A stretch of 64,000 nt of DNA from Labia minor (GCA_963082975.1 OY720345.1:18192491-18256490), one strand, 5' to 3'; shown: positions 31,901-45,496, numbered from the stretch's first letter. Notes: generated by a model not told the origin, from the letters alone. Made by a program: numbers and translations.

Positions 31901-32093
31901 TAAAAAAAAAAAAAAAAAAATTGCTTAAGTCAAAGCAATAAAAAAAAATTAACTTTGATCGGTGTATATATATATATATATAGATCGATAAATATGAATA
32001 TCTATCTATCTATATATATATACATATATATATGAATATACTAACCCTAATGATTGAAACATACCACCGACATGTTTTTAGGTGTATGCATTC
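27018..32093. other. AT-rich region downstream of the Sex-lethal-like gene
   Basis: Five kb without a convincing coding exon. It may include the 3' UTR of exon F, which would run leftward from 32093; candidate AATAAA on the - strand occurs at 31759-31764 among many others. AT microsatellites lie at about 28889-28926 and 30971-30992, and a run of 19 A at 31902-31920 (U19 in the gene's transcript). Blocks of more balanced composition at about 28135-28300, 29455-29640 and 30060-30170 stand out but are not identified. Confidence 0.35.
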
Positions 32094-32284
32094 TTAAGTC
32101 CAAGAAGAGTGAATTCCATAACCACCTCCTAGGCCAATAGGATTGTAGCGATTTCCGACATTGCCAGCCCCCATTGCACCTCCACCGCTCATAGCCAATT
32201 GATGTTTGTGACCCCGGCCTGGATAGGAATAGGCACCGGGTGGTGGACCCCCTGGGTGGGTCCCATTTCCACTATGAGGGGTAC
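32094..32284 (-). CDS. Sxl-like: Sex-lethal-like RNA-binding protein, alternative terminal exon F
   Basis: On the - strand a poly-T tract and CAG (acceptor 32286-32285) precede a 191-nt exon. Read with one base carried over, it encodes 62 residues rich in glycine and proline: GTPHSGNGTHPGGPPPGAYS, then HKHQLAMSGGGAMGAGN, ending GYGIHSSWT and TAA at 32096-32094. The phase matches the internal donor at 50243 inside exon E (…QSRG split G|GT). Codon use and GC content differ strongly from the AT-rich flanks, so the exon is clearly under coding constraint. Glycine-rich tails in RRM proteins mediate protein contacts. Linking it to this gene rests on phase, strand and position. It could be the end of another gene, but no other is seen in the intervening 18 kb. 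Confidence 0.72.
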
Positions 32285-32446
32285 CTGAAAAAAAATAACC
32301 TTCTTAAAATGGATCAACTCTATTTTCGATTTTTCTTTCTTACTCTTTTTTTTTAATATAATTATATCTATAATGCATATATTCTATTAATTCCTTCAAA
32401 ATCATTCAATGAAATTAAAAAAAAATAAGATTTTGTACTAGATATC

Positions 32447-33253
32447 TGCGAGGTCTGAACAAAAGAAAAGGTGAATTTTGAATTTTCAATTCAATTATGG
32501 CCATTTTTTTTGTTATGTTGGTACACATATGTTTCTCATATGTTGTCATTATCAGCCATTTGGGATTAGTAGTTTGTTTTGATAACTGAAAAAGTTAGTC
32601 ACATATTTGTGTGTTCTTCGATTTTTTACTAAAAACCAAAAGAAAAAAAAAAGAAAAGAAAAAGGAATACTACAAGGAAGTTATGCAACGCAATACGGCT
32701 CAAACGATTGGAATTGTGGAAAAACAAATCACGATAATGCATCAGCTCACACATCATTACTTGTTCATGATTTTTTAGACAAAAACAACATCATAATCAT
32801 CCCTCAATTTGGCTCCCTACGACTTTTTCCTATTTCTAAAACTTAAGAGACCAATGAAAGGAAAGCGTTTTGCTGCCATTGATGAAACATGATTACGGTT
32901 TTTGTTGATTTGGCTAAAAAATCACGAAGAAATGATGTGTGAGCTGGTGCATTATCGTGATGCAGTTTTTGATTGTTGAATTATTTTTCCACAATTCCGA
33001 TCATTTGAGCCGTATTGCATCACGCAAACGTTGCATAACTTCCTTGTAGTATTCCTTTTTTTTAAGTAAAAAAAATCGAAGAACCACAAAACGTGACTAT
33101 CTTTTTCAGTTGTCAAAAACAAACTACTAATTCAAAATGGCTGATAATGTTGACATATGTGTACCAATATAACAAAGAAAATTCGATAATCAAATGTACA
33201 CAGTTTGGGAAAATTCAAAATTCACCTTTTCTTTTGATCCGACCTCGTATAGC
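32447..33253. mobile_element. Head-to-head inverted mariner remnant
   Basis: The left end reads GAGGTCTGAACAAAAGAAAAGGTG and the right end is its inverse (CCTTTTCTTTTGATCCGACC). Both arms start with the same mariner 5' leader (GTTGGTACACATATGTTTC and relatives). Each carries a piece of transposase in opposite orientation: KKEYYKEVMQR and HDNASAHTSLLVHDFLDKNN on +, and KKEYYKEVMQRLRDAIRLK on -. It is therefore an inverted duplication of one mariner, not a normal copy. The same family occurs at 57943-61378. Confidence 0.75.
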
Positions 33254-34829
33254 ATTTTACCAATTGATTGGTATAAACTTTCAAAATACCTAAATAATAA
33301 TATTGATGGACTATATATTTTCAATTGCTTATTATACAAATAAAAACTGAAATAAATAAATTCTTTAATAAATCTTATTGTATATGATTTTTTAACCTTT
33401 ATTTTCTAAATGTTAATTGTCTAATGCTAAAAGAATCAAAATGAATTAAGAAGATACATTTAAATTAAAAAAGAAATAAAAATTTTTAATTCTTTTTTGG
33501 GTTGATCAATAATTTACATAAATGGAAGAATATCTACTAAAAAAAAAAGAATATTATTTTGAAGTCAACTTTTTCAAATGTTTCATCTTTTTTTAGGAAA
33601 AATATTATGAATAAAATTCAATTCACATTAAATTCAAATGTAATTTGAAATAATTTTATGGATTTAAAATAAAAAATAGAAATAAATGCAGATAAACAAT
33701 TGAAAAAATGATTTAATGTATTTTAAAAATATTTATTTATTTTTGTACTGATTACATAAAAAAAAGAAAGATTATTAGTTATAAATATAATGCATGGATA
33801 TTTTTAAAAGGTATATTTTCAAATTACAATAAAAACGTTTTTAGTTAAGTTTTGACAATTATAATTAATAACTTTCATTAGTAAATACAACTTGTAAATA
33901 AAATAAAATAATTTTGACAATATGTAGGCCTAATGTTAGTTTTATAATTAAAAAAAAATACAACTTAAAAATAGTGGAAATCTATTGTAAAGTTCTAGTA
34001 ACTAACTAAATTAAATTCCAAACATTATTACTGTTTTAAAGTAAATAAAGACTTTTCTATAATATATGAAAATCATAGTAGAAGAAAGGTTTGAACATGT
34101 TTAAACATTGAAGGAGATATTTGAAATAGAATGACAATAAAATACCTTTCACTATTCTATAATTTTCTAAGATAATCACATTAAGATTCTTTGTTTTAGT
34201 ATGAAAATTAAAATGAAAATATCAATTTCTAATTAAAAAATATAATAAATGTTTTATTAAAAGTGCAAAATAATTTAATTTATAAATTAAACTAAAACAA
34301 AGAAACTATTTATAAAATATATGTGTATATATATATACATATATATACATATATATAAATATATATTATTTAATTAAAATATAACATATTTTATTTATAA
34401 TAATAATTTTATACAAATATCTTTATAATATTCGTGTTGATGATTGAAAAATGGTCAAAATTTTACTTTTATTTTTTTTTTCTTAAAATTCATCCCCCTC
34501 GTCTAAAAATAAAAACAAATATAACAATTTAAACGTTTTTTTTTTCTTAAAACTTATTTAATAATGAAGCTTTAACAAGATAATATTTAAAAAAATAAAT
34601 ATATAAAACTAGTTTTGTTTTCTTAAGGAGCAAAACATAAAAAAGCAAGTGTATATCAACTAGAACATAATAAGCAATTTTTCAGTTTAAACCCATATCC
34701 ACATTCATAAACTAATCAACAGTTTAAATGTTGTTTAAATTGTTCAAAATTTTGGTAAATAATATTTGACTTAAAAAAACTTATCTATGAATTTGTTTGT
34801 AAAGATCTAGTTCAAACTATAGATATTTC
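33254..34829. other. Intronic AT-rich DNA of the Sex-lethal-like gene
   Basis: No coding or structural feature beyond low-complexity tracts, such as the TATACATATATA block near 34320-34370. Confidence 0.4.
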
Positions 34830-35359
34830 TGTAATAGTTAAGGATACATGTCACCTCTCGGATTTTGATGAAACTTCGCCAGTTGATTCCTTGATTAATT
34901 CTAAGAAACTTTTTCCTTAGGAAAAATAGCGGGGAAACTTCTATTTTTCAAGATAAAAAGGAATAAAGTTTAGATATAAATCCATTGATATTCAATTTAG
35001 CTATCATGATTTATCCATTTGAAAAACAGAGAGGGCTCCACTAATTTTCTGGGTTTTTTTCGTTCGGATTGGATATAGAAAAATTAAAAAATTAATTAAT
35101 TAAATAATTTCCCTATATCCAAATCGAACCGAAAAAATCGAAAATTAGTGAATAAGTGAATAATTAGTGAATTAGTCAATAAAACATTACTTAATGACTG
35201 TACATTTCGACATTCAAACTTAAAAATTATTTATTTATCACGAAAACTAGAAGTTTCCCCCATTAATTGCCTAAGGAAAGTTTCTTAGAATTAATCAAGG
35301 AATCAACTGGTGAAGTTTCATCTAAATCCGAGAGGTGACATGTATCCTTAACTGTTACC
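34830..35359. mobile_element. Palindromic foldback element, copy 3
   Basis: Left TGTAATAGTTAAGGATACAT and right ATGTATCCTTAACTGTTACC are inverted. The arms contain the family's GCCAGTTGATTCCTTGATTA and its complement, and the centre near 35095 has the same AATTAATTAATTAAATAATT core. Flanks GATATTTC and GCTATTTT may be a decayed 8-bp target duplication. The terminal 30 bp differ from copies 1 and 2, so this is a separate subfamily. Confidence 0.78.
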
Positions 35360-38300
35360 GCTATTTTAATAAAATAAGAATATTAACATCATAAAAACGT
35401 TATCTTTACCTATTTTTATCAGAACTGCCTTTCAATTCAATTATTTTTCTTAATTTATATATTACTACTAGGATTATTTATTATCAATTACTTTCTTATA
35501 TAACCACCTATTCGATGCATACAAATAATATAATTTACAGAGGCTGTATCTAATCAAATCGAAATATAGTTATAAAAATAGAGAGATAATTTTTATATCA
35601 AAATAGGTGCCCCAATAAAACTATTAAAGTAAAAAACTATCAAATAGGAATAATACCATGAATAAAAAATAATTTTTCCTTCTATTTTATATTTAATATA
35701 TTTTTGATTCTTCCTATTATAATATCACTTTCGTGTATAAAACAAAATTATATAAAATATTTAACAATATAAATAACATAAATTTTCGAAGACTTCAAAA
35801 CAGGATTCTTGAAAATAAAAATTTTGTAAAAAGAAATGACAAACCTATGAAATTGATACCTTTCTTTTGAAAATCAATTATTATATATTTATTCAATTAA
35901 AATTATTTTATAACATATAAAATTATTTATTCAAATTTTCTTGACTAAAATATAAGTAAATTAATTTTACTAAACTATCAACATTTAAAGATGCAAAATT
36001 CATAATCCATGCAAATATTTCGTTCTATAGAAAACTTATATTAAATTTTTTAATGGATAATTTTAAGCCTAAAAAGAATGATGATAGAAACAAACTTATA
36101 TAGAAAGCATATTATAATTATCATGGATAAAACAACAATTTTTTTTTTATACATTATTATATATGAGTCTTCAAAAAATTTATTCCATTTTGATTAAAAA
36201 AGATTAGATTTGGATTTTGATTAATTTTAATAATAAAAGGATCTTGTCTTCATGAGTTGTGTGTGTGTTGACGGATAAAAAAAACCTTTCCCAGATATTA
36301 TTAACATTATATATATCGAAGAAAGGGAGAAAAATACATATTTTTTTTGTTTTCAAATGCTTCAAATTAGTCAGAAAAAGTAAAGATGTTGCTTATCTCA
36401 ATTTTATTTCAGATTTGATTTATTCAAATTCCAACATAATAATTAGGAAATTTATCAAAAGAAATAATATTCTAAAATATTGTTATAAATATAAGTTATT
36501 CAATAAAAAAATATTTTGACTTATGATATTGTTTCTATGATTATTTTTCACTAGATTTAAATGTAACAGTGAATAGTAAAAAATTCTAAATTATTTATTC
36601 TTTGATTGTTATTGTTATATAAAAGTATAAATGTAGTATATATATATGTTTAACTCAAACAAAATAAAACACAAAATTGAATCAATAATAAATGGGATAA
36701 CTGACACACATATAAAAGAACATTTTTTTGATTAAATAAAATTGCTATTAAAGTAATATTAAAATAAAAAATAAAAAAAATTATTAATTAAACTATTATC
36801 TATTTTATAAAAAATAAAATTCAAACTTTTTTCTAATAAGTATTATAAAACCTAAATAATATTGATTATTATTTCTTTTAAAAAAAAAAATGATAGTCTG
36901 GTGATCAAATCATTTAATTCTTAAATAGAGGACCCAATTAATTTTAAAAATTAATTAATATTATGATCAAATAGTTAATGTGAGTGATTTTTTAAATAAA
37001 AAGCAAGATAAAAGAGCAATGGAATTGTGAAAAAAACTACATTCAATAGTATTATAAATATTATCACATTTTATATTTAATATAATAATTAAAATAAAAT
37101 GTACTAACTATATAATTATGATAATAATTTAAAAAAATGATAAAACAATCCAGAAACAATTGATACCACATTTCCAATTTATTTCTATGCCTTTTTAAGT
37201 AATAATAATTTATAGTTATATATATAAAACTCCAAAATATATATTTTTTTTTTTGTAATTTTAAAGAGTTGAATTTTGGTTTTTAAATAAACAAACGTAG
37301 AGAACTAATAAATCCAACTCCAAATAATAAAAAATAATTATTATGACAAATGAAATACTTCTATTATTAAATAAGAAAATTTCAAATTTTAAATTATATA
37401 ATAAAAAAGTTGATTTTGGATGTAAATAAAGAAAAATCAATTCTAAAGCGACACAATTTCATTTATAAATAATTAATTAAACAAATATTAATTTAAAAAG
37501 TAAAATCATGACCATATTAAATATTCAATTAAAGCCAATTGGGTTAATTTAATAACATTCGAATGAGAAAAATACTTAAATATAGGACGTTATTTTTATT
37601 CTACACTTCCATTTTACTAAAATATTTTGTTTTCTATTTTTTCACTATATATAGTGTGTTTGATTAATGAAGTCGGAATGTTTTTTTTCTTCAATTTACA
37701 TATTAGAAATAGAAAAATTTTTAAAACTAAAATCAAAAATGAATTTGAATGAATTCTAATAGTTTTAAATCTTATATCTAATTTGTCATGTTTTATCTAA
37801 AATCGCATTGAATATAAACTTGAGTCCAGCTCATTATAACAATTTATAATAATACAATAAAATTGTCAATTATAGAAATCCAAAATTGTATTTCCAGAAT
37901 TTAATTAATAAAATGTATTTTAAATTTAAAGAAAATATTTATATATTTTATGAACTCTATGTTTTGTTTTCTATTTTTTTTTTTTTTTTTTTTTTTAGAA
38001 AAAAATATGAATTAATTTTTTATTTAACTACTTGATTAATTTCGGATCTCTATACATTTTTTTTTAAATTTTATTAATTTCTATATTTTATTTAATACAT
38101 GAAATAAATTTAAAAAATATATAAAAATTTAATATTTAACAGAGATTTGACAAACAAAAATTAAAGAAAATATATCAGTGTCTTTTTTTAGAAATTTTAT
38201 TTATTTATATTTTAGTAATTAATAAAAATAAAAAAGATATATAAATATAAATAAAGAATAGTAGTAGAAATATAAAAATGATTAATACTGATATGTACGT

Positions 38301-39400
38301 TTTTTATTATACAAACCGTCTGTGCCTTTTTTAATATTAAAAAATATTTGAAAAAGGAAGCATGAACAGAAAGAATAGGAAATAATTAATATTACAAGTG
38401 ATAAAAATAATAGAATTTATATTTATGATATATATTTATATGTATATATATATATATATAATAATATATATATTTATTGTGAATGTATATATATATCAAA
38501 ATAATTTTTTATATAAAATTTAATTATTATAAATGGGTTTATATTAATATTTATATAAAAATATAAGTCAAAATTATTTGGATAATTATTTCTTGATTAT
38601 ACATAGTTATAACCAAGGAAAGAATAGGTTTAAATAAATTTAACAGATATTTGTTTTAATCAGAAAGAATATAAAATCACAAAATAGAGTACACTAGGGA
38701 AAAAATGACTTAGTCAAATAATAAATTTAAAAAAAAAATTCTAAAATTTTAATAGATATTTGTTTTAAAATATAAATAAATAAAACGTGATTAAATGATA
38801 AGAAAAATTATATGCTAATACCAAAAATATGGATTTACTTTGCCAATTTTGAATATGGAGCTTAGTAAATATTATCTCCAAATTTTGTATTATACATATG
38901 AATATATTAAGACATTGAACTTTATTTTTTAATAATGGATTTAACATTTAAGATATATATTTACCTAATTTGGTATTTCAATCAACCTGATCAGATTGGT
39001 TATTGATGAAGCATTTTTTTTTAAATTTTGATAATTTTTTCCCAATTATATAATATTCTAGAAATATATAATATTATATATATGAAAATTGGATCAGATT
39101 TGCACTTTGATAGTATTCCAAAATTTTAAGACTAGACATTATACTTCTTCATAAGTTTGTTTATTTGAACCTATGAATATCTTTCTGCAATTATGTTATT
39201 TGATACCGCTGATGAGATTCAATTGAAATTTAATTTTATTATTTTTATGTTATTTTTTTCAATTTTAATTTTTTTTTTCTTTTTATAATTTTTAATTTTA
39301 ATATTATATCAAACACTTTAATATTAAGTTATAATTAAATAATAATTTCTGAATTATTAATTATTTTATTAATTTTAGTGGCCCACATCCTATGAGGTGA
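35360..39400. other. Intronic AT-rich DNA of the Sex-lethal-like gene
   Basis: No exon, RNA gene or element boundary can be supported. A run of about 20 T lies near 37977-37996 and AT microsatellites near 38447-38470. Open frames at 36259 and 38765 are low-complexity AT chance frames. Confidence 0.4.
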
Positions 39401-42027
39401 AATATATATTTTTAAATAATTTGAGGGATTTATATTATAAAATCAAAAATAAGATTAATTAATATATATTTACCGTGAGTAACGATATTTTAAACTCGCG
39501 TGAAGTAAATTATTTTGTTAAATTATAATTAATGTTGGTACCAACTATATATATATATATATATTATAAAATATATATTAATCTCAGAAAAAAATTATAA
39601 CTTTAGGTTAATATTTATCTTTAAAGGGAAATCAATTACATATACATATGTAAATGTGATCTTCCCTAAACTAAAAAAAAACAATAAATAAAAAGGAACT
39701 GCATTACTAAGATCTATATCTATGGATATATATAATAGGTTAACATAACAAAAGAAACTAAATTAATGCAAAATATAATAATAAATCGAGTATCAAGAGT
39801 ATCACTATTTAATTTTATTTTAAAAATTAAATTCAACAATTTTTATAATAAGGATAAATAAAAAAATTATCCTTTAATTTATATTCACTAATATTAAAAT
39901 AAATTCGGAATATTAAATGTAAATAATTTTACATTCAAGGGATTATACAAATATATTTAATTATATATATAAATATATATTTATTTATTTAATTTTTAAG
40001 TTTTTTTTAATTATAATTTTATCCTTAAATTTTATATTTTTTTAAAAATTTATTTAAGTTTATTATGTAATCAATGATTATATTTCCTTCGCTAAGAAAA
40101 ACTTAATTATTAACTAATATATGTTAGATTCTGATATTGATAATATTATATTCAAGTTATTATATTTATTAAATTACGTAAATTTAATTAAATATATTTT
40201 TAATGAATTTTAAATTTTTTTTTTTTTTAATTATAATTTTATCCTGTTTTTATATTTTTTATTTTTATTTATTTATTTTTTTTAAATTTTATATTTTATT
40301 TTTATTTTTATATAAGCTTACTATATAATATATAAATACTATACTAATAATCAATGTAATCAATCGATCTTTCTTTCACTAAGAAAATTTCATTAAAATT
40401 ATTTACAAGGAGCTGCTCAACCAAGTAATTATGCTATAAAATATATATATATTAAAGAAACTAAATGAAATGTAAAATATAATAACAATTGAGTCTTCAT
40501 TATGTAATTTTAAAATTAAAAATTATACATTTGATTAATAACTAATATTATGTTAGTTTTTAAATATTAAATACAAACAACATTACATTTGAGGGATTAT
40601 AGATATTTAATTTCCTAAGTTTAATAGGTTAATAAGTTATATTTGTTAATTTTTATTGAATTTTTAAGGTTTTTTTTAATTATAATTTTATCCTTTGTTT
40701 TTATATATATTTTTTTTTATTTTTTAAATTTTATATAATTTTGTTCTTTTTATTTTTTAAATTTTATATAATTTTGTTCTATTTATTTTTTATTTTAATT
40801 TTTTGTTATTTTTTTATATAATATGACTTTAGGTCAATATTTTAGATTAAAGGAGATTCATTTACTTACATATGAAAGGAAATCTAAAGAAATCTTAATA
40901 AAAGTATTTAAAAACGAGTTCCCATATTATGTAAAAAAGAAGCTAAACTAAATAAAAAATGTAATAATAAAACATGGAGTATTATTTACATAATGAAGAA
41001 AATTAAAAATTATTAATTTAAGTAAAAATATGCTGGATTCTCCAAAAATTAAATATTAATTAAATTACATTTAAGGGATGATAGATGTTTAATTGACTAA
41101 GTTAAAATAAATATATTTTATTTTTTTGAATTTTTATGTTTTTTTTTAATTATCATTTTATCCTCTTTTTTATTTATTTATTTTTTTATATTTTTTTAAT
41201 TTAACTATAAAAATAAAAAAATTATTCATTAATTTATTAACTAATATTATGTTAGATTCAAAATATTGAATATTAATAATTCTACATTTAAGGCACTTAT
41301 GTTTAAATAATTTTTTTTTTTATTATTTTATTTTATTTTATTGAAATATTAATATTTTTTTTTAAATAGTAATTTCTCCTTTGATTTTTTAATATTTTAT
41401 TTTTAATTTTTTTATTTATATTTATTTATTTTTATATAACTTTCCTATATAATGGATGCTTTCCTCCACTAAAAAAATCTATCAAAAATTATTAAAAATA
41501 TTGTCGCCCTACTAAGTTTAAAAAGTGGTATATATAGTATATATTCTAACAAAAAAAAAACAAAACTAAATTAAATTTATAATATAATAGTTAAACCTAA
41601 ATATGAGTATTATCATGTTATTTTAAACTAAAAAAATCTAAATTTATGAATATTTATAATAAGGACAAATAAAAAACGTATCCAATAATTTATTAACTAA
41701 TATTAAGTTCGATTCGAAATTATAAATATTAATAATATTACATTTAAGGGACTATAAATGTTTAATAGATCTAGTTTAAATATTTTTTTTAAATTGAAAT
41801 TTCAATGTTTTTTTAATTATAATTTTTTTTATAAAAATTTACTATATAAAGTATGTATGTATGTATATCTTTCTTTCAAGAAAATCTATATAAAATTATT
41901 TAAAAATGAATTGCCCTAAAAAGTAAATAACTTTTATAGGGCCGAATATATAGAAAATATATTCTAAGATAAAAACAAAACGAAACTAAATTAATTTTAA
42001 AGTATAATAATAAACCCAAATCTATAT

Positions 42028-42395
42028 CTCTGTGGCTATACCGAACTAGAAAGTTCTTGACCGCAGAAACCACATTTCACCAAGTGTCCCTATCCTGAGC
42101 CATAACCATCCAACTCCTACCCTCTCCTATCTCTCTGACGTCCCTTCCTTAATTCTACACACACCGCGTCCTTGGAATTCCAAGTGGACATTTCCCAATC
42201 GGTCTCCCCACCAATTTATTCTTTCACCATTCTTTCCTCTCCCATTCTAGCCACGTGCCCTGGCCATCGCAGCCTTCTTTTATAACCCTAACTATTTCTG
42301 GAGATGCAGATAGGTCATGCAATTCCTCGTTTTGCATTCTCCGCCATTCCCCGATGACCTCATCTTTTTTTGGCCCATAAATGATGCGAACTCTA
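42028..42395 (-). pseudogene. Non-LTR retrotransposon RT C-terminal fragment
   Basis: On the - strand shifted frames show RIIYGPKKDEVIGEWRRMQN, EELHDLSASPEIVRVIK, then the WAGHVARM-type segment, GKPIGKCPLGIPRTRW-like sequence and AQDRDTW. This is the conserved tail after the RT domain in RTE/CR1-like LINEs. It is much less AT-rich than the host intron. Several shifts. It sits inside the tandem array. Confidence 0.6.
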
Positions 42396-42559
42396 TAAAT
42401 TTAAATTTTAATATATTTATTATTTCTTTCATATTTTATACATTTACAATGGATTTATTAACAGATATCTGAAAGACCAGTGTCTCTAATTACCGACCGA
42501 CGATATGAAGGGAAGGTATTGTTTGTATCTCCACGAATTATACATTTTGTTAACATAAA

Positions 42560-42740
42560 AATGTATTTTTAGCATGTCTGTTCGTCTGGTCGTTGTGTGT
42601 CCGTATAGAGGTGTATAGCTTGCTTGAATGGTGCAACGGATTTTGATAAAATTTGGTATATTTACTTAATGCTTCAGTAGCATGAATTCATCAACTTTTG
42701 GTGTATATCCAGAAACCGGAAGTGGTAGTTTACAAAGAAT
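42560..42740 (+). repeat. Interspersed repeat with 'TCTGTTCGTCTG ... GATTTTGATAAAATTTGG' pattern
   Basis: ATGTCTGTTCGTCTGGTCGT followed by CAACGGATTTTGATAAAATT. The same order (TCTG repeats, then CCGATTGCGATGAAACTTTC) occurs at 58457-58545. This combination is common to microsatellite-linked interspersed repeats in arthropods. Confidence 0.45.
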
Positions 42741-43128
42741 TAATTTTATATTCATTGTCAGAAAATATTTCACTTAAAATATAGTAGTAATTAATAATTG
42801 AGTAATTAAACTAAAAATAATAACCAAGATAATATAATTTAATCATTTTAATTCAAGTTTTAAAAATATTTATTTTTTAATATATATATACACCAATAAT
42901 GTTGTTTGGAAATTAATTTATTTCAAATCGTCGGTCAGTTCTGTGCCTAACAGCTCATTTTTTTTTTTTTTTTATTTAAATGAAGTCAAATAGAAGGTAA
43001 TCTCTTAATATATTTCGTTATCATCGATTTTAAACTAAATTAAATCTAAATATGAGTATAATTAGGTAATTTTAATATAAAACCCTAAATTAATAATATT
43101 TACAATAAGAACAAATAATATATATATA

Positions 43129-43897
43129 TAGACTTGCCATACGTCCCGGTTTCGCCGGGACAGTCCCGGATATACTGGGTTGTCCCGGCGTCCCGCCCGG
43201 TTGTTGAAATTGTCCCGGTTTAGATTCAGGGCAGTTTCTTGGAAATAATTGAGCAAAATTATTAGATCAGAGAATGATTAATCTGCTCTTGTGTGATTAG
43301 TAACGTTTTGGCAAGAAACACAGTAATACAAATTTTTTGAACCAAAATTTTCCTTGGGAAAAACCAAATGTGAGGCTATTTTATTAAATGTAATAGCACC
43401 TTTAGAGCTGGAAGAATTAAACAATGATCAAGGAAATTAAAGAATGATTTAATAAATAAATAAAATTTTGTTGCATTAAGTATGGATGGAAGAGGTTAAA
43501 CTTGTCCCCATAGTTGTGCGTTATTTTAAACAGGAATCTGGAGTGCAAGTCAAACTAGAATTTAAATCTGTATCTGGTGAAACTGCAGACATATTATCAA
43601 GTCATCTTATGACTGTCATCAAGGAACATAAAATGGAACATAAAGTAGTGGGCTTTTGTGGTAACATTTGCAACATAAACTTTGGTGGAGTCAAGAGGGC
43701 AGGGAGAAACATTGTTTTACTCTTGTAAAGAAAGAACTGGGGAGAACAATAAATGGTATTGGTTGTGGAGCTCACATTGTCCACAACGCAGTTCACATTA
43801 TTGTTTTCATAAACCCCCCCGAAACTGACATCCCTAAACCTAAAGTAAAATAGACAAAACTGTCCCGGTTGATCCGTGAAAAAATATGGCAACCCTA
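43129..43897 (+). mobile_element. Internally deleted hAT element with transposase fragment
   Basis: Left end TAGACTTGCCATACGTCCCG and right end inverse (CATATTTTTTCACGGA read as TAGGGTTGCCATATTTTTTC on the other strand). 8-bp flanks TATATATA and TATATTTA. Inside, 43486-43850 encodes a hAT transposase piece: VPIVVRYFKQESGVQVKLE, HKMEHKVVGFCGNICNINFG and, in a second frame, GIGCGAHIVHNAVHIIV. The N-terminal zinc finger and the C-terminal dimerisation region are missing. Confidence 0.78.
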
Positions 43898-43905
43898 TAT
43901 ATTTA

Positions 43906-45108
43906 TATTATAAATATTTCATTCGAAGATGTTTGAAATAAGAAAAATAGTACAATTTGTCTAATAAAATGTATTTAGTTATACATTTTATTTTATTAAA
44001 TTTTTTTTTTCAAATAAACAAGAAAACGTTTTTGGAATCAATAATATTTTTGTTTAATTTGTTTGAAAATTTAGTGAACTTTATTCTTATTCTCTACTCC
44101 AGGATTTTGTACACTATATCTAGACACTTTAAGACTTTGTTTAGATTCGAAAGAGAAAATTGTTGCGAAAAAATAATTAACTTTTCGGGATCAGTATATT
44201 AACATTTTTAAAATGATATACTTTATGTGATTGATTTATTAATTTATAATTATTAAGAATTTTTTGTGTAAATTTCTTATAATACTTAACTTAAATTATT
44301 AGTAAATGATAGTATATTTACAAATTAAATAAATTTTAAATAATATACAGTATGAAAATACATAAATTATGTTAGAATGCCCAATAAACATGTTATATAA
44401 CTTAAGATTACTTCATCAACGCTCAAGAAATATATACAAATTGGCAATTCATTTCTTATAATCGAGTATCATATTTGCACTATCGGCCCTCTATGATATT
44501 AATCACCAAAAAAATAAATTGTCAAGCATTTTCAAATCTATAATAATGTTCAATAATTTTATATATGTGAGCGCTTGTTTCTGAACCAGTCAGATGATAA
44601 CAAAGATAAAGTTTTTAGGTAGAATAGGCCTTTTTTTTTTTTTTTTTTTTTTAATTTTAAATTAGTTATATTTTGAAACTATTTAATTTAATTTTAATAT
44701 TTATAAGGGGAATCTTTTAATTATATCCCTACTTATATACAATTTAATGTTTTCTATTTAATAATTTTATCTTTATATTTTTAATTTTATTTTTACTATC
44801 ACAATAACTTTGTTAAAGATTTTGTTAAATATATGTACTTGTGGGAAACATAAATTATTTAAGGTTAAGATGTACCACGTCTTTTAATTCTTAAAGTAAA
44901 GAGCTCAACCTGTTATGCAGTTATGCCCTCAAATTAAGAATATCTTTAATTCACTATTTTCCATATTGATATTTATTATTATTATTTGGAAATTGAGGCA
45001 CCTCAGCAACAAAAACCATTTGTGCCCTATATTTTCCACATATTGATATTTATTTTTTCTAGTTTTGAAGACAGTGAACCTTTTCTACCACATTCTTTAC
45101 TAAAGATA
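43906..45108. other. Intronic AT-rich DNA
   Basis: No supported feature except a run of T at about 44632-44652. Confidence 0.35.
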
Positions 45109-45116
45109 TTCTAATG

Positions 45117-45496
45117 CAGCGGTTCCCAACCTGTGGGGCGCGAGACTTGCAAGGGGGTCGGGAAGGCAATTCAAGTGCCGGCAAACTTTTGAAAATTCTC
45201 GATTTTTTTCCAATATGGTTCTAAAAAACAAGGTAAGATGATTTGTGGCCAAACTTTTGGACATTTTCGATTTTTTTTTCAGTATGGTTCTAAAAAAAAA
45301 AGGTCAGATGATCTTGCGATGCTCTGAACCATGGCCCACCCCTATTGTTATATTATTTCAGAAATGTGCCCGACTATTGAAAAAGGAAATTAGTTTATTA
45401 CAAAAGTAAAGATTATTACTAAATAAAACAATTATTAACAAATAAATTTTTTTTAACAAAAGGGGGGCACCCGTACAGAAAGGTTGGAAACCACTG
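45117..45496. mobile_element. hAT-type MITE, 380 bp
   Basis: The ends CAGCGGTTCCCAACC and GGTTGGAAACCACTG are inverted. The 8-bp duplicates TTCTAATG (45109-45116 and 45497-45504) are identical. The inside has a tandem duplication of GATTTTTTTCCAATATGGTT-like sequence (45205-45225, 45266-45290). Confidence 0.9.

Larger units (their letters stand above)
39400..43128. repeat. Large degenerate tandem array in the intron
   Basis: Two boxes recur in order. Box 1 (ACATTTAAGGGATNATAGAT-like) lies near 39930, 40579, 41062, 41280 and 41735. Box 2 (TTTTTAATTATAATTTTATC) lies near 40005, 40222, 40673, 41143, 41375 and 41808. Between them lie repeated phrases such as AAACTAAATTAATGNAAAAT and ATTAACTAATATTATGTTAG. 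Spacing varies from about 220 to 650 bp, so units have lost or gained parts. A last partial unit (43030-43128) shows that the insertions at 42.0-42.8 and 43.1-43.9 kb landed inside the array. Confidence 0.6.

Noticed and set aside
36259-36519. An 86-codon frame in the large intron
   Set aside because: Composition is that of random AT-rich DNA (K, N, I, F, Y), with no motif and no splice sites.
43602-43892. A 96-codon - strand frame in the hAT element
   Set aside because: It is antisense to the recognised transposase fragment on the + strand.
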